From G965222505 sp965222505 (GTDB taxonomy: Bacteria > Bacteroidota > Rhodothermia > Rhodothermales > DATKEJ01): 64,000 nt of DNA. Both the position numbers and the translations under genes were made by a program. Location of the stretch: contig OZ244956.1 of assembly GCA_965222505.1 (NCBI GenBank), forward strand, positions 372,001-436,000, read 5' to 3'. A model generated the notes under the pieces. It saw only the letters and a program-made list of their open reading frames with translations, was not told where the DNA came from and did no database searches. This document shows positions 23,373 to 32,266 of the stretch, in pieces; position 1 is the stretch's first letter; each line of letters opens with the position of its first letter.

Positions 23373-25883
23373 TTAGAACGATTGGCCGAGTGAAAACTGG
23401 AACCGCCACTTCTGGGTACCGTCATCGCCAGCCTGGGCCGGAAATGCATCAAAATTATACCCATAGTTCAGGTTGAGCATGCCCAAAATCGGCAAGAACA
23501 CCCGAACCCCGAACCCGCTGGAACGAAACAGCTTCGAAGGATCATACGCGTCAAATCCATCCCATGTGTTTACAGCGTCCAGGAAAGCATACGATTGCAA
23601 CTGGAACTGGGGTGAGGTAGCCATCATCAACCGAAGTTCGGACGTATACTTGTTTAGGATCGACCCGCCGAGAAGGGTACCGTCCGCGTTCAACGGCACA
23701 ATCGAGGCCGATGGATACCCGCGTACATAAATCAAATCCCGGCCAAACCCGAACCGCCCCCCCTGTGCATCAAACGGCGTCCCTCCTACGATGTACCGTT
23801 CAAAATCGACCCGATCGTCATTGAAAGAACCAACGTAGCCGTAATCGGCATTGACACCAAGGGAGAGTTTACCCACGATAGGCAGGTTCCAACTGCTACC
23901 AAAGGTCCACTTGTGGTATTGAATGAACCCGGGAAAAGGCGGGGCAACTTCAAGCGAGAGGTCGAAAGAGGAACCACTGCTTGGAAATAGCGGGTTGTCC
24001 AGCGAATTCCGCGAGAGCCGTTGCGAGAACGTCAGGGCGTGGTTTTGGCCTGGGGGCAACCCGTAGGCCGCGCTGCGGGTCCCGAAATCGTAGAACCGCC
24101 AGCCCACAACCGAGCCGGTCTGGAAGTAATCATCCGGCCACTTAAGCCGCCGCCCAAACGAAAGCTGCGCCGAAGTGATGGAAATTTTGTTGTCCGGATC
24201 ATCACTGACCTGCACCACCTGCCCCAGGAACCGGTTGAACCGCTGGTTCAGGTTATAGCGGGTATGCGATACAGACACCCCAACCGGGTGCGGTTTCCCT
24301 CTAAACCACGGCTCCTGGAATGAAAGCGAATAGCTCTGGAAGAACCGCCCCTGGACCTGCACGTTGAGAGCCATCAACTGCCCATCACCCGAAGGCAAGG
24401 GCCGCCAGGCATCCCCTTTGAAGAAGTTCTGGATGGAGAAGTTGTTGAGCGTGATCCCGGCCTGAAGCAACAGGCCACCTCCAACGCCACCCCAACCGCC
24501 GGAGAATTCCAACTGACTCCCACCGGTTTCCTCTACGTTGTAAGTAACATCTACGGTGTTGGTCTCGGGATCAATGCGGGTATCCGGAATCAGGGTTTCG
24601 GGGTTGAAATAGCCCAACTGGACCAGTTCACGAAGCGAACGCTGAATGGCATCCCGTGAGAAGGTATACCCCGGTAGCGTCCGTAATTGCCGCCGGATCA
24701 CGTGTTCCTTCGTCGTGGAATTGCCGACGATGCTGATGTCTCCGAAGTTAAAAATGTCCCCTTCCTGAATGTCGAAATGTAGATCCAGCGAATCCCCCGG
24801 CACCACGCTGATCGTCGGCAGGGCGCCGAAGCGGACATAGCCCCGGTTGTAGTACAGGCTGGACACATCCGTATTCTGCGGATTGGCATACAGGTTGGTT
24901 TCAAGGTTTTTGCTATTGTATGGTGCACCTTTTTCAAAACCGAGGGCCTGCGTCAGTTGCGCATCGGTGTAGGCTGTGTTGCCGTCCCAGGTGATGTTGC
25001 GGATGTAGTACTGCGGACCTTCCACGATGTCGAGTTCGACGATCATGCCGGGGTTGCCTTCTTCGATCCCTGTCAGGTAGGTCGAGTCTCGCACGATCCG
25101 GGCATCGTAATACCCCTTCTCGTTGTATTTGGCGATGATGTTGTCCTTGTCTTCCTCGTACTTATCGGGTTTGAAGCTCTCTCCTTTCCAGAACCGCCAC
25201 CACCGGTTCTTTTTGGTCTCCTTCATGCTCCGGCGAATGCGCCAGTTGGAAAGGGCTTCGTTGCCGTTGATGACAATGTCCTGCACTTCCACCTTCGGCC
25301 CCCGGTCCACGAGAAATTCCAGGTTGATCCGGTTTTCCTCTGTGAGGGTACGCTTGACTTCTGTTTCGGCGAGGGGGCGGCCTTTTTCGAGGAAATAGTC
25401 TTTGATGATGCGCTTGGTCCGCTCAATGTCCCCCGGTTTCACGGCCTGACCACGCAGAAGTGGGACTTTTTTTCGGAGGTCTTCCCGGTCGCCGCCTTTG
25501 ACCCCTTCAAAGGAATACGTCCCCAGCCGGGGTTCTTCCTTGACCCGCACCAGCAGGTACACCCCGGCATCAATGGTTTTTTCCGACAAGATTTCGATAT
25601 CGGAGAATATACGCAGCCGGTAGAGCCGCCGGATGGCCTCGCTAAAGGCATCGTCGCCAGGAATCAGCACCTCTTGCCCCACGGTAATCCCACTTTGCCG
25701 AATCACCAGGAAACGAACGCTGGAGTCTTCGGTCCCTTCTACATTAAGCCCCAGGACCTTGTATTTCTTGGGTTGCCGGAGCAGGGGGTCATCATTCGCC
25801 AGGGATACATTCTGCAACTGCGCCTGGACGGTCCCGGCCAGAAGCAATAAAAGCGCAGAAAGCACCCATCCAAATCTTCTCAT
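23373..25883 (-). CDS. bamA: Outer-membrane protein assembly factor BamA
   Basis: 836 residues from the ATG at 25883 (a second ATG two codons upstream is equally possible), beginning a signal peptide (MRRFGWVLSALLLLLAGTVQA). Five POTRA domains fill about residues 40-450, with family marks such as GTYSFEGVKGGDRE, VQDIVINGNEALSNWRIRR and FNFGDISIVGNSTTKEHVIRR. The barrel follows, with LEFSGGWGGVGGG, FSLSFQEPWFRGKP-like strands and the RFGFGRDLIYVRGYP segment matching the conserved VRGF/Y loop 6. The last strand is WRFQFSLGQSF, ending in Phe. It inserts beta-barrel proteins into the outer membrane. It lies within the uppS-bamA-skp-skp operon. Confidence 0.97.
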   Translation of the reverse strand: MRRFGWVLSALLLLLAGTVQAQLQNVSLANDDPLLRQPKKYKVLGLNVEGTEDSSVRFLVIRQSGITVGQEVLIPGDDAFSEAIRRLYRLRIFSDIEILSEKTIDAGVYLLVRVKEEPRLGTYSFEGVKGGDREDLRKKVPLLRGQAVKPGDIERTKRIIKDYFLEKGRPLAETEVKRTLTEENRINLEFLVDRGPKVEVQDIVINGNEALSNWRIRRSMKETKKNRWWRFWKGESFKPDKYEEDKDNIIAKYNEKGYYDARIVRDSTYLTGIEEGNPGMIVELDIVEGPQYYIRNITWDGNTAYTDAQLTQALGFEKGAPYNSKNLETNLYANPQNTDVSSLYYNRGYVRFGALPTISVVPGDSLDLHFDIQEGDIFNFGDISIVGNSTTKEHVIRRQLRTLPGYTFSRDAIQRSLRELVQLGYFNPETLIPDTRIDPETNTVDVTYNVEETGGSQLEFSGGWGGVGGGLLLQAGITLNNFSIQNFFKGDAWRPLPSGDGQLMALNVQVQGRFFQSYSLSFQEPWFRGKPHPVGVSVSHTRYNLNQRFNRFLGQVVQVSDDPDNKISITSAQLSFGRRLKWPDDYFQTGSVVGWRFYDFGTRSAAYGLPPGQNHALTFSQRLSRNSLDNPLFPSSGSSFDLSLEVAPPFPGFIQYHKWTFGSSWNLPIVGKLSLGVNADYGYVGSFNDDRVDFERYIVGGTPFDAQGGRFGFGRDLIYVRGYPSASIVPLNADGTLLGGSILNKYTSELRLMMATSPQFQLQSYAFLDAVNTWDGFDAYDPSKLFRSSGFGVRVFLPILGMLNLNYGYNFDAFPAQAGDDGTQKWRFQFSLGQSF

Positions 25884-26011
25884 GTGCATAATTACGACAT
25901 TCACGATCAAGGCATGTGCAGGGGAGGTACCCGTTGGTGGACTGCAGGTTTCGACGGCCATGGGGCAAAAAAGGCTCCGGCAACTCGGTTAATAACGCGT
26001 TGATTCCAGGT

Positions 26012-26797
26012 TTATTGTGCCCGTTTGACCCGCCCGAAGCGCCGATCCCTGGCGTGGAAACTCTGAATGGCGGCATAGAGATCAGCCCGCCTGAAATCCG
26101 GCCATTGGCGGTCGGTGATATACAATTCGGTGTAGGCCAGTTGCCAAAGCAGGAAATTGGAAATCCGAAAATCTCCTCCGGTACGGATGAGCAGGTCAGG
26201 ATCCGGCATACCGGCCGTATTCAGAAAATTGGTAAACAGCGCCTCGTCGATGTCCTCAGGATGCAGTTTCCCACGATGAACCAGGTCGGCCACGCCGCGA
26301 ACGGCTTCCATGATTTCCCAGCGGCCACTGTAGGACAGGGCCAGGTTGAGCGTCATGCGGTGGTTTTCGCGGGTCAGTTCGATGGCTTCCTTCAGTTCCT
26401 GCTGACACCGTTCCGGCAATTGACCGGGATCACCAATGACTTTGAGTTGGATGTTGTTGTCGTTCAGGGTACGGGTTTCTTTTCGTATAGTCCGAACCAG
26501 TAATTCCATAATGGCCCGCACTTCGGCCGGAGGACGTTTCCAGTTTTCAGTACTAAACGTGTAGAGGGTCAGGTGCGAAATGCCGCCTAGTTGCGCGCAG
26601 GCTTCGGTGATGTCCCGGACGGATTCGATCCCTTTGTGGTGCCCGAATACCCGGTTTTTACCCCGCCGTGTGGCCCAGCGCCCGTTGCCGTCCATGATGA
26701 TGGCGATGTGCTTCGGCATCGGACCGGATTTCCGCAAAGCGGCCTGCACCGCTTCATCGGTCACCGAACGGTTTTTTTTCTTAACAGCCAGGGGCAT
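26012..26797 (-). CDS. uppS: Undecaprenyl (polyprenyl) diphosphate synthase
   Basis: 261 residues. It condenses isopentenyl diphosphate units onto farnesyl diphosphate in cis to make the C55 lipid carrier for peptidoglycan and other wall polymers. The catalytic Asp36 lies in HIAIIMDGNGRWA; other signatures are GHHKGIESV, LTLYTFSTENWKRP, SYSGRWEI, DLLIRTGGDFRISNFLLWQLAYTELY and WPDF. A Lys-rich N-terminal extension of about 27 residues precedes the family start, and its codons include a run of eight A residues (T on the plus strand) near 26771-26778. It lies between rseP and bamA on the same strand. Confidence 0.97.
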   Translation of the reverse strand: MPLAVKKKNRSVTDEAVQAALRKSGPMPKHIAIIMDGNGRWATRRGKNRVFGHHKGIESVRDITEACAQLGGISHLTLYTFSTENWKRPPAEVRAIMELLVRTIRKETRTLNDNNIQLKVIGDPGQLPERCQQELKEAIELTRENHRMTLNLALSYSGRWEIMEAVRGVADLVHRGKLHPEDIDEALFTNFLNTAGMPDPDLLIRTGGDFRISNFLLWQLAYTELYITDRQWPDFRRADLYAAIQSFHARDRRFGRVKRAQ

Positions 26798-26845
26798 GGG
26801 TTCATTGTGCGGAGTGCGGAGCAGAAAGTTACTACGTCGAGCGCA

Positions 26846-28210
26846 TTAGAGCCGCAAAATATCATTGAATATTAAGAAGGCCATCAATCCAAGGAGCAAG
26901 ACCATGCCGATCTGTTGCATCACCATACGCACCTTGAGGGAGGGTTCCCGTCGGGTGATGCCTTCATAGAGTAGAAACATGAGGTGGCCGCCGTCAAGGG
27001 CCGGGATGGGTAGGATGTTCATAATGGCCAATACAATGGACAACATCGCGACGATCCGCCAGAAGGACTGCCACCCTTGCTGGGCCGCTTGCCGGGTCAC
27101 TTTGGCAATCATGACCGGCCCCCCGACGTTTTCCCGAAAGTTCTCTCTGCCAGTAATAATCTTTTTCAAGCCCTGGACCTGTAACAGGGTATTGTCCCAG
27201 GTGGCACGGGTGCCTTCGGCGATGGCCTCCAGGAAGGAATAGGGCTGCTGTTCAAAAACCTCCGGGTCCATAAACAGGGAATCCCGGGTTTCTACACTGA
27301 CCCCCAGGATGTACCGCCCATCGGAATGCCGTGCGGAAAGTTCCTGCTCGATCTCCGTCCGGCCCGTATCGGCCTCCCGGTCAATGACCAGCGTAACCGG
27401 GCTTCCCTTTGAGGCTTCGACCCGGTTGATTAATTCGTTGACCACCCGGATTGGCTCACCATTGATGGACAGCACGCGGTCGCCGGGTTCCAGTCCGGCC
27501 TTATCGGCGGGCGAATCGGGAGAAACACCGGCCAGCAACACGTAAGGCCGTGAATACATCCCCAGGTCACTATTGCGGGTGAGTTGGGTAAAAAGGTCTT
27601 CCGGCGCTTGAAGCGTAACCTGCCGGTCCCCCCGCTCAACCGTTACCGTCACCCGGTCTGCCGAGAGGGTTTTGACGGACATTAACTCGCCAAAGCGCGT
27701 CACGGGCTGGCCGTTGATGGCGACCATCCGGTCGCCGGTCCGTATGCCGAGTTGATGGGCAAACCCTTGCTCATCAATGTAAAGCGCACCCACTTTTTCG
27801 GCAGGGATGAAGGCTTCGCCAAAGGCGTATTTGAGCCCGATGAAAATGGCGATGGCCAGAACAATGTTGAACACCACCCCGGCACAGATCACAATAATGC
27901 GTTGCCAAACCGGCTTGGCCCTAAACTCCCAGGGTTTCGGCTCACTGGCCAACTCGGCCGTATCCAGGCTTTCATCGACCATCCCGGAAATTTTCACGTA
28001 ACCGCCCAAGGGAATGGCGCCGATCCGATATTCCGTCTCCCCGATCTGTTTTCCGATGACCTTGGGGGGAAAGCCGATAGAGAACTGCTCCACACGCATA
28101 CCGAACAGTTTGGCGGCCAGGAAATGCCCAAGCTCATGTATGAAGACCAGAATACTGAGCGCAAGAATAACCCAGCCGATGTACGGCAGAAAATTGAGAA
28201 TCGCGTCCAT
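26846..28210 (-). CDS. rseP: Regulated intramembrane protease RseP (M50B)
   Basis: 454 residues. The zinc site is HELGH (His25, Glu26, His29) in the first membrane segment, and the second motif is NILPIPALDGGH (Asn398, Asp406) in the third. Between them lie two PDZ domains (about residues 115-210 and 215-300) with GIRTGDRMVAINGQPV and AGLEPGDRVLSINGEPI. GAIPLGGYVKISGM is the conserved membrane-re-entrant loop. It cleaves transmembrane anti-sigma factors after site-1 cleavage and clears signal-peptide remnants. The gene order dxr-rseP is highly conserved in bacteria. Only 30 bases separate it from dxr. Confidence 0.97.
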   Translation of the reverse strand: MDAILNFLPYIGWVILALSILVFIHELGHFLAAKLFGMRVEQFSIGFPPKVIGKQIGETEYRIGAIPLGGYVKISGMVDESLDTAELASEPKPWEFRAKPVWQRIIVICAGVVFNIVLAIAIFIGLKYAFGEAFIPAEKVGALYIDEQGFAHQLGIRTGDRMVAINGQPVTRFGELMSVKTLSADRVTVTVERGDRQVTLQAPEDLFTQLTRNSDLGMYSRPYVLLAGVSPDSPADKAGLEPGDRVLSINGEPIRVVNELINRVEASKGSPVTLVIDREADTGRTEIEQELSARHSDGRYILGVSVETRDSLFMDPEVFEQQPYSFLEAIAEGTRATWDNTLLQVQGLKKIITGRENFRENVGGPVMIAKVTRQAAQQGWQSFWRIVAMLSIVLAIMNILPIPALDGGHLMFLLYEGITRREPSLKVRMVMQQIGMVLLLGLMAFLIFNDILRL

Positions 28211-28240
28211 AAAGGGTACAGTTAGGAAAATCGGGTGGGT

Positions 28241-29422
28241 TCAATGCACGGTAGCAGATATCAGTTCCGACACATACCGCCGCGCTTCGCGGTCGGTTGC
28301 TTCCAGGGTTGGGACGTCGTGGACGACGTCTACCGGCAAGGCCTCCAAGGCGTCTGCAATGAAGCGTGGAATGTCTACAAACCGAATTTGATCCCTCAGG
28401 AATGCAGCGACGGCGGCTTCATTGGCCGCATTGAGCACAGCCGGGGCTGTTCCACCTGCGGCCAGGGCTTCTTGTGCAAGCCGTAAACAGGGGAATTTAT
28501 TCAGGTCAGGCGGCTCAAAATCCAGTTGGCGCAACTGGGTCCAGTCGATCCGGGGATGGGGCGCGGGCCACCGGTCCGGGTAGGTCAATGCGTACTGGAT
28601 TGGCACCTTCATGTCTGGAATGCCGAGTTGGGCTTTGGTCGAACCATCGACGAAGGTGACCATCGAATGGATGATGGACTGGGGATGCACCATCACTTCA
28701 ATTTTCTTGGCCTCCATGCCGAAGATCCACCGGGCCTCGATGACTTCCAGCCCCTTGTTCATCATCGTGGCGGAGTCAATGGTGATCTTGGCCCCCATGG
28801 TCCAGTTGGGATGCGCCAGCGCTTCCGCCCTGGTGATCTGGTCAAAGGTATCTGCTGATCGGGCCCTAAACGGCCCACCCGATGCGGTCAGGATCAGGGT
28901 TTCCACCCGGTCTGCCGGCTCGCCGACGAGGCATTGATAGATGGCAGAGTGTTCACTATCGACCGGAATCAGGGTGCCTCCATGTTGCTCCAGCGCCTTA
29001 CGGGCCAATGCACCGGCCACCACCAGCGTCTCCTTGTTCGCAAGCGCCACGGTTTTACCTGCTTCAAGCGCCGTCATCACAGGCCGGAGGCCGGCAAACC
29101 CGACCATCGCGGCCACGACTACGTCGGCGGCACGGGTGGATTCACAGACGGCATCGATGCCGAGTTGTATTCGGATTCCTGTCCCGGCCAACAAGGTCTG
29201 CAACGTGGAAAGCCGGTTTTCATCCTCAATCACGACCACTTCCGGCTGAAACGTACGGGCTTGTTCGGCGAGCAATTCGACATTAGACCCCGCCACCAAT
29301 GCATGAACCCGAAACCGTTCCGGAAAAAGCCGGACGATGTCAAGGGTCTGGGTACCGATGGAACCGGTTGACCCCAGAATACTCAGGGTTTTGGGGTGCT
29401 GGCCGTTGGAAAAATGGTTCAC
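28241..29422 (-). CDS. dxr: 1-deoxy-D-xylulose 5-phosphate reductoisomerase
   Basis: 393 residues. It makes 2-C-methyl-D-erythritol 4-phosphate in the non-mevalonate isoprenoid route, feeding UppS in the same operon. NADPH site: GSTGSIGTQTLD near residues 17-28. Other motifs: VALANKETLVVAG, PVDSEHSAIYQCL (metal-binding Asp and Glu), LTASGGPFR, HPNWTMGAKITIDSATMMNK and LEVIEA. The start is a GTG at 29422, 10 residues before the conserved TLSILGSTG, with no ATG in between. It is the first gene of the dxr-rseP-uppS-bamA-skp-skp operon; its promoter must lie in the 238 bases shared with the divergent adaptor gene. Confidence 0.97.
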   Translation of the reverse strand: MNHFSNGQHPKTLSILGSTGSIGTQTLDIVRLFPERFRVHALVAGSNVELLAEQARTFQPEVVVIEDENRLSTLQTLLAGTGIRIQLGIDAVCESTRAADVVVAAMVGFAGLRPVMTALEAGKTVALANKETLVVAGALARKALEQHGGTLIPVDSEHSAIYQCLVGEPADRVETLILTASGGPFRARSADTFDQITRAEALAHPNWTMGAKITIDSATMMNKGLEVIEARWIFGMEAKKIEVMVHPQSIIHSMVTFVDGSTKAQLGIPDMKVPIQYALTYPDRWPAPHPRIDWTQLRQLDFEPPDLNKFPCLRLAQEALAAGGTAPAVLNAANEAAVAAFLRDQIRFVDIPRFIADALEALPVDVVHDVPTLEATDREARRYVSELISATVH

Positions 29423-29660
29423 GTATTGACGTTCGGAAATGGTCGAGCTGCCTGATTACTGTGCTTGCGTGTGTGTGGAAACGTATATGATACCGACTTT
29501 GCCTTGAAGATGAGAACCCCTTACACGATTTTCATACCGCACCCCGCCACCGATGGGCTGTAATTATTATTCTTCCGCACATAACATATCAACCGTTCTG
29601 CACGTTATATTTCCTATACCCGTTCGCTTCCTATTTGTATCTGTTCGATCCAGAAGTTAC
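29423..29660. promoter_or_regulatory. Divergent promoter region, AT-rich core
   Basis: 238 bases between the starts of dxr (minus) and the MacA-like adaptor (plus). The part 29560-29640 is clearly AT richer than its surroundings. TATATTTC at 29606-29613 is one base off the Bacteroidota -7 consensus TAnnTTTG and lies 48 bases before the adaptor ATG, but I find no matching -33 TTG, so the promoter call is tentative. Confidence 0.3.
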
Positions 29661-30902
29661 ATGAACAAGAAATGGTTCATCCTCGGCGGAACTGCTCTTT
29701 TGGTTTTACTCTGGATAGCCCTCGGCATGGGCTCCTCCGATGAAACCTCCGAAGCCCTTCTCATCTCGCCCCAACGCGGCCCTTTTCAGGTAACTGTTAC
29801 GGCTACCGGAGAATTGCAGGCTCAAAACTCGGTCAAAATCTATGGGCCAACAGGCGCACGTCAAGCCCAGATCTTCCAGATCAAAATTCAGCGGCTCATC
29901 CCGGAAGGCACCCTGGTTCGACAAGGCGACTTTGTAGCCGAGCTTGATCGGTCCGAGCTAACGAGCAAGATGCAAGAAGCCCAACTCAACCTGGAAAAAG
30001 CCGAATCCCAATATACCCAGACCCGACTGGACACCGCCCTGACCCTAAGCAAAGAACGCGATAACCTCATCAACCTCCATTTCGCCAGTGAGGAAAGCCA
30101 ACTTCGTATGGAGCAATCAAAGTATGAGGCTCCATCGGTCAAGCGGCAAGCTGAGATCGACTACGAAAAAGCCGAGCGGAGCTATATTCAAGCACAGGAA
30201 AACTACGGAAAGCAGGTGCAACAGGCCGTTGCCAAAATGCGCGAAACCAGTGCAGAACTCAACCGAAACCGGCAGAAGATTCAGGAACTTACCGCACTCA
30301 CACAGGGCTTTACCATCCTGGCCCCAGAGAACGGGATGCTCGTTTATAGACGCGACTGGCGCGGACAGAAACTCACGACTGGCGGCACCGTCAACGCCTG
30401 GGACCCCGTTGTAGCCACACTCCCCGACCTCTCCGTGATGGAATCCGTCACCTACGTGAACGAGGTCGACATACAGAAAGTAAAAGAAGGCCAAGCGGTA
30501 GAAATCGGATTGGATGCAGCCCCTGATAAGAAACTCACGGGCCGCGTTACCCAAGTTGCCAATATTGGGGAACAACGCCCCAATTCTGATGCCAAGGTCT
30601 TTGAGGTTTCTATTGTCATTAACGAAGCCGACTCTACGCTACGCCCGGCCATGACGACAAGCAACACCATCATCGTAGCCGAAATCCCAGAAGCCCTCTC
30701 CATCCCCCTCGAAAGCCTGCATACCCAAGATTCGCTTAGTTTCGTGTATGTCAACGATGGCGGCTATCGACAAGAAGTAAAACTTGGTCTTATTAACGAA
30801 AACGAAGCCACGGTTGAAGCCGGATTATCCGGTTCGGAACAGATCTCCCTCTCCATCCCTCCCGATGGCGAAACCTGGCCCCTCCGCTGCCTCGGAGAAT
30901 AG
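29661..30902 (+). CDS. MacA/HlyD-like periplasmic adaptor of an ABC efflux system
   Basis: 413 residues from the ATG at 29661 (MNKKWFILGGTALLVLLWIALG), which begins the single membrane anchor. The order is a lipoyl/beta-barrel half (VTATGELQAQNSVKIYGP), a long coiled-coil hairpin (about residues 95-215, rich in Gln, Glu and Lys), the second lipoyl half (FTILAPENGMLVY) and a beta-barrel (VTYVNEVDIQKVKEGQAVEIGLDA). This is the membrane-fusion protein layout that joins an inner-membrane transporter to a TolC channel. It is followed 14 bases later by the MacB/FtsX-like permease and then a TolC homologue, so they form one tripartite operon. No ATPase gene is linked. Confidence 0.92.
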   Translation: MNKKWFILGGTALLVLLWIALGMGSSDETSEALLISPQRGPFQVTVTATGELQAQNSVKIYGPTGARQAQIFQIKIQRLIPEGTLVRQGDFVAELDRSELTSKMQEAQLNLEKAESQYTQTRLDTALTLSKERDNLINLHFASEESQLRMEQSKYEAPSVKRQAEIDYEKAERSYIQAQENYGKQVQQAVAKMRETSAELNRNRQKIQELTALTQGFTILAPENGMLVYRRDWRGQKLTTGGTVNAWDPVVATLPDLSVMESVTYVNEVDIQKVKEGQAVEIGLDAAPDKKLTGRVTQVANIGEQRPNSDAKVFEVSIVINEADSTLRPAMTTSNTIIVAEIPEALSIPLESLHTQDSLSFVYVNDGGYRQEVKLGLINENEATVEAGLSGSEQISLSIPPDGETWPLRCLGE

Positions 30903-30915
30903 CGGGTAGCAGATT

Positions 30916-32250
30916 GTGTTTGAAAAAATTACGTTCAACTTTTTGGTGGCCGTCGAGGCCCTGACCCACAACAAACTTCGGTCTTTTTTGACCTCCCTGG
31001 GGATCATCTTTGGCGTGGCATCCGTGATTTCGATGCTCGCCATTGGCAAAGGTGCCGAACTGGAAATTTTGCAGCAAATCAAACTCCTGGGGGCCAACAA
31101 CATCATCATCACCCCGATTGTGGAGCAACAAGAAGGACCGGTCTCGGAAGCCGAGGAAGTACCATTAGGGAATGAGAAACGTCCTTTCTCCCCCGGCCTC
31201 ACGTTACAGGATGCCGAAAGTATTCAAAAGCTCGTTCCAGGCGTTTCCGGCATTAGTCCTGAAATTATTTTGGAAACAACGGCTACCAGAGCCGGACTTC
31301 GGCGGAGCACAAAACTCGTGGGTGTGGACCGGGCCTATTTTGAAGGCTCCGATTTCAAACTGGACCAGGGGCAATTCTTTACACCCCACCACATTGAAAG
31401 CTCGGCTCCAGTTTGCATCATCGGGCAAAGTGTCAAATCCAAATATTTCCCACAGGAAAGCCCATTGGGCAAACGGATCAAGACCGGCCATATGTGGCTA
31501 ACAGTGATCGGCATTCTTGAACCACGCAACATCGCCACGCAATCCATTGAGCGGCTAGGCATCCGCAATTACGACCTCGACATTTACGCACCCATCACCA
31601 CCGTACTCTTACGCTTTGAAAACCGCGCAGCCCTGACCGCAACCGACGTTCAACGTGCTGAGCGAGAACGGTCACGAGGCACTGGTGAAACCGAAAACTA
31701 TCACCAACTCGACCGGCTCGTGGTCAAGGTAGACCGGACGGCATTGATGCGGCCCATCGCCGATGTGATCAGCCGGATGCTGGAACGCAGGCATTACGGT
31801 GTGATCGACTATGAAGTGATCGTCCCGGAAACCTTGCTCAAACAGGAACGACGTACACAGAACATCTTCAATATGGTGCTTGCGGCCATCGCGTCGATTT
31901 CGCTGCTCGTAGGCGGCATCGGTATCATGAACATCATGCTGGCCTCGGTGCTGGAACGCATCAAGGAAATCGGCATCCGGCGCTCAGTGGGTGCCACTTC
32001 GCAGGACGTAATTGCGCAGTTTTTAATCGAATCTACTACACTCAGTGTGGCCGGTGGATTGCTCGGCATCGCCTTTGGGTTGTTGTTCAGCGCGGGCATA
32101 GAATGGGCCACGGATATTAAAACGATGGTCTCCGTTTGGGCTGTCCTGTTGGCCTTTGTTGTTTCTGCGGGGATCGGCTTGCTGTTCGGCTTTCTGCCTG
32201 CTCGCAAAGCTGCAGAGCAAGACCCGGTGGAAGCGATGCGCCATGCGTAG
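30916..32250 (+). CDS. MacB/FtsX-type ABC permease without nucleotide-binding domain
   Basis: 444 residues. TM1 lies in the N-terminal LRSFLTSLGIIFGVASVISMLAIGKGA, followed by a ~270-residue periplasmic MacB_PCD-type domain (SVKSKYFPQESPLGKRIK). Three C-terminal helices form the FtsX domain (ISLLVGGIGIMNIMLASVLERIKEIGIRRSVGA is the classic motif), ending LPARKAAEQDPVEAMRHA. The MacB family transmits ATPase strokes to the periplasm to move substrates through TolC; LolCDE and antibiotic/lipid exporters are relatives. The ATPase half is absent from this protein and from its neighbours. The start is GTG at 30916; the alternative TTG overlaps it. Confidence 0.93.
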   Translation: MFEKITFNFLVAVEALTHNKLRSFLTSLGIIFGVASVISMLAIGKGAELEILQQIKLLGANNIIITPIVEQQEGPVSEAEEVPLGNEKRPFSPGLTLQDAESIQKLVPGVSGISPEIILETTATRAGLRRSTKLVGVDRAYFEGSDFKLDQGQFFTPHHIESSAPVCIIGQSVKSKYFPQESPLGKRIKTGHMWLTVIGILEPRNIATQSIERLGIRNYDLDIYAPITTVLLRFENRAALTATDVQRAERERSRGTGETENYHQLDRLVVKVDRTALMRPIADVISRMLERRHYGVIDYEVIVPETLLKQERRTQNIFNMVLAAIASISLLVGGIGIMNIMLASVLERIKEIGIRRSVGATSQDVIAQFLIESTTLSVAGGLLGIAFGLLFSAGIEWATDIKTMVSVWAVLLAFVVSAGIGLLFGFLPARKAAEQDPVEAMRHA

Positions 32251-32266
32251 ATCTGGGAAATGCCAT

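Noticed and set aside
24957..25850. 297-residue plus-strand frame inside bamA
   Set aside because: Complete overlap with the POTRA-coding part of bamA, which is certain from homology; no signal or domain in the antisense product.
26771..26778. Run of eight T (A on the coding strand) near the uppS start, possible frameshift site
   Set aside because: The uppS frame is intact on both sides and starts normally at 26797; the run codes for a Lys-rich leader seen in functional enzymes.
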